From Clostridia bacterium (GTDB taxonomy: Bacteria; Bacillota; Clostridia; Oscillospirales; CAG-272): a stretch of 15,297 nucleotides of DNA. The stretch lies in the NCBI GenBank assembly GCA_017556845.1, contig JAFYMA010000052.1, forward strand, positions 1-15,297, in the 5' to 3' direction. Position 1 is the stretch's first letter. Each line of letters starts with the position of its first letter. Below the pieces are notes generated by a model. That model saw only the letters and a program-made list of their open reading frames with translations. It was not told the DNA's origin and searched no databases. Shown here one piece after another: positions 14,870 to 15,297 of this stretch. A program made the position numbers and the translations under genes.

Positions 14870-15297
14870 TCAAATAGGGAGTCTTACAGTGAATTTGCAG
14901 CCCCTCGGCGAAAGATTTTCAACGGCTATTTCTCCGTTTGTAACTGACAGTATTTTTTTCACCAATGCCAGCCCAAGACCGTTTCCGTTGTCCTTATGAG
15001 AGCTGTCGCCTTGATAGAATTTGTCGAAAATATGTTTTTTTGCTTCCTCCGAAATACCGTCTCCGCTGTCCTCTATAGTGAAAACTACGTCTTGCTCGGT
15101 GCGTGTAAGACGAATCGTGATAAGTCCGCCGTTCGGTGAAAATTTTATCGCGTTGTCGATGAGATTGTTCCATACGTGAAAAAGAAGTCCGTCGTTTGCG
15201 TATATTGTAACGCAGTCCATTTCTACGTCAAATTCCGTTTCTTTTTCCGTCCATTTAGGCTCTAAAAGCATTATTGAACGGCGGATCTGCTCGTCTA
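14870..15297 (-). CDS. Sensor histidine kinase, C-terminal ATPase part, truncated by the window end
   Basis: The frame is open to the right edge, so the ATG at 15271 is internal; the residues before it (DEQIRRSI, then MLLEPKW) continue a normal kinase linker between the dimerisation helices and the ATPase. About 142 residues are visible. The HATPase_c boxes are complete (numbered from the internal Met): N-box NNLIDNAIKFSPNGG 35-49, G1 DSGDGI 68-73, F-box FDKFYQGD 83-90, and G2 GNGLGLALVKKI 96-107. The sensor and phospho-accepting His lie outside the window. Transcribed toward the lipid kinase, it would normally follow its response regulator gene, also outside. The signal sensed is unknown. 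Confidence 0.9.
   Translation of the reverse strand, partial: DEQIRRSIMLLEPKWTEKETEFDVEMDCVTIYANDGLLFHVWNNLIDNAIKFSPNGGLITIRLTRTEQDVVFTIEDSGDGISEEAKKHIFDKFYQGDSSHKDNGNGLGLALVKKILSVTNGEIAVENLSPRGCKFTVRLPI

Noticed and set aside
1..15297. Mobile element, prophage, CRISPR or defence island
   Set aside because: No transposase, integrase, spaced repeat array or defence domain was found. Gene content is housekeeping and envelope, with compact operons.

Overview
This 15.3 kb window looks like ordinary chromosome from a low- to mid-GC Bacillota, most likely class Clostridia. Support for this: AGGAGG-type ribosome binding sites, two consensus promoters with extended -10 elements (TGnTATAAT), an HPr carrying both His15 and Ser46, an ECF vitamin transporter, PlsY, and an O-antigen-ligase-like protein followed by DUF4330 proteins. 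No tRNA, rRNA, CRISPR array, insertion sequence, integrase or phage gene was seen. No intergenic gap exceeds about 205 bp.

Layout. The left end (1-3512, + strand) is the C-terminal part of a very large cyclic beta-1,2-glucan synthase-like protein: the end of a glycoamylase-like domain, two beta-sandwich domains and a GH94 catalytic domain. It converges on everything else, which is all on the minus strand, and the two directions share one hairpin terminator (3491-3528) that contains both stop codons.

Read from right to left on the minus strand, the groups are: (a) the C-terminal ATPase part of a sensor histidine kinase, cut by the window end; (b) a diacylglycerol-kinase-family lipid kinase and plsY, a small membrane-lipid unit preceded by an 11-bp-phased direct repeat; (c) a five-gene coupled operon with a near-consensus promoter: rimM, trmD, a multi-pass O-antigen-ligase/polymerase-like protein and two paralogous DUF4330 proteins; (d) ptsH (HPr), with a strong promoter and a long three-tier hairpin after it; (e) uvrC followed by an ECF transporter in the order T component, fused double ATPase, S component. 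This set resembles the CbrVUT-type (predicted cobalamin) systems.

The genes mix housekeeping functions (rRNA and tRNA maturation, DNA repair, phospholipid synthesis, sugar-phosphotransferase signalling) with cell-envelope or export functions (glucan synthesis, polymer ligase, DUF4330 pair). I did not find a convincing undescribed system. The most useful leads are the rimM-trmD/envelope operon with duplicated DUF4330 genes, the phased repeats in front of the lipid kinase, and the uvrC-ECF operon, which has no visible promoter of its own.
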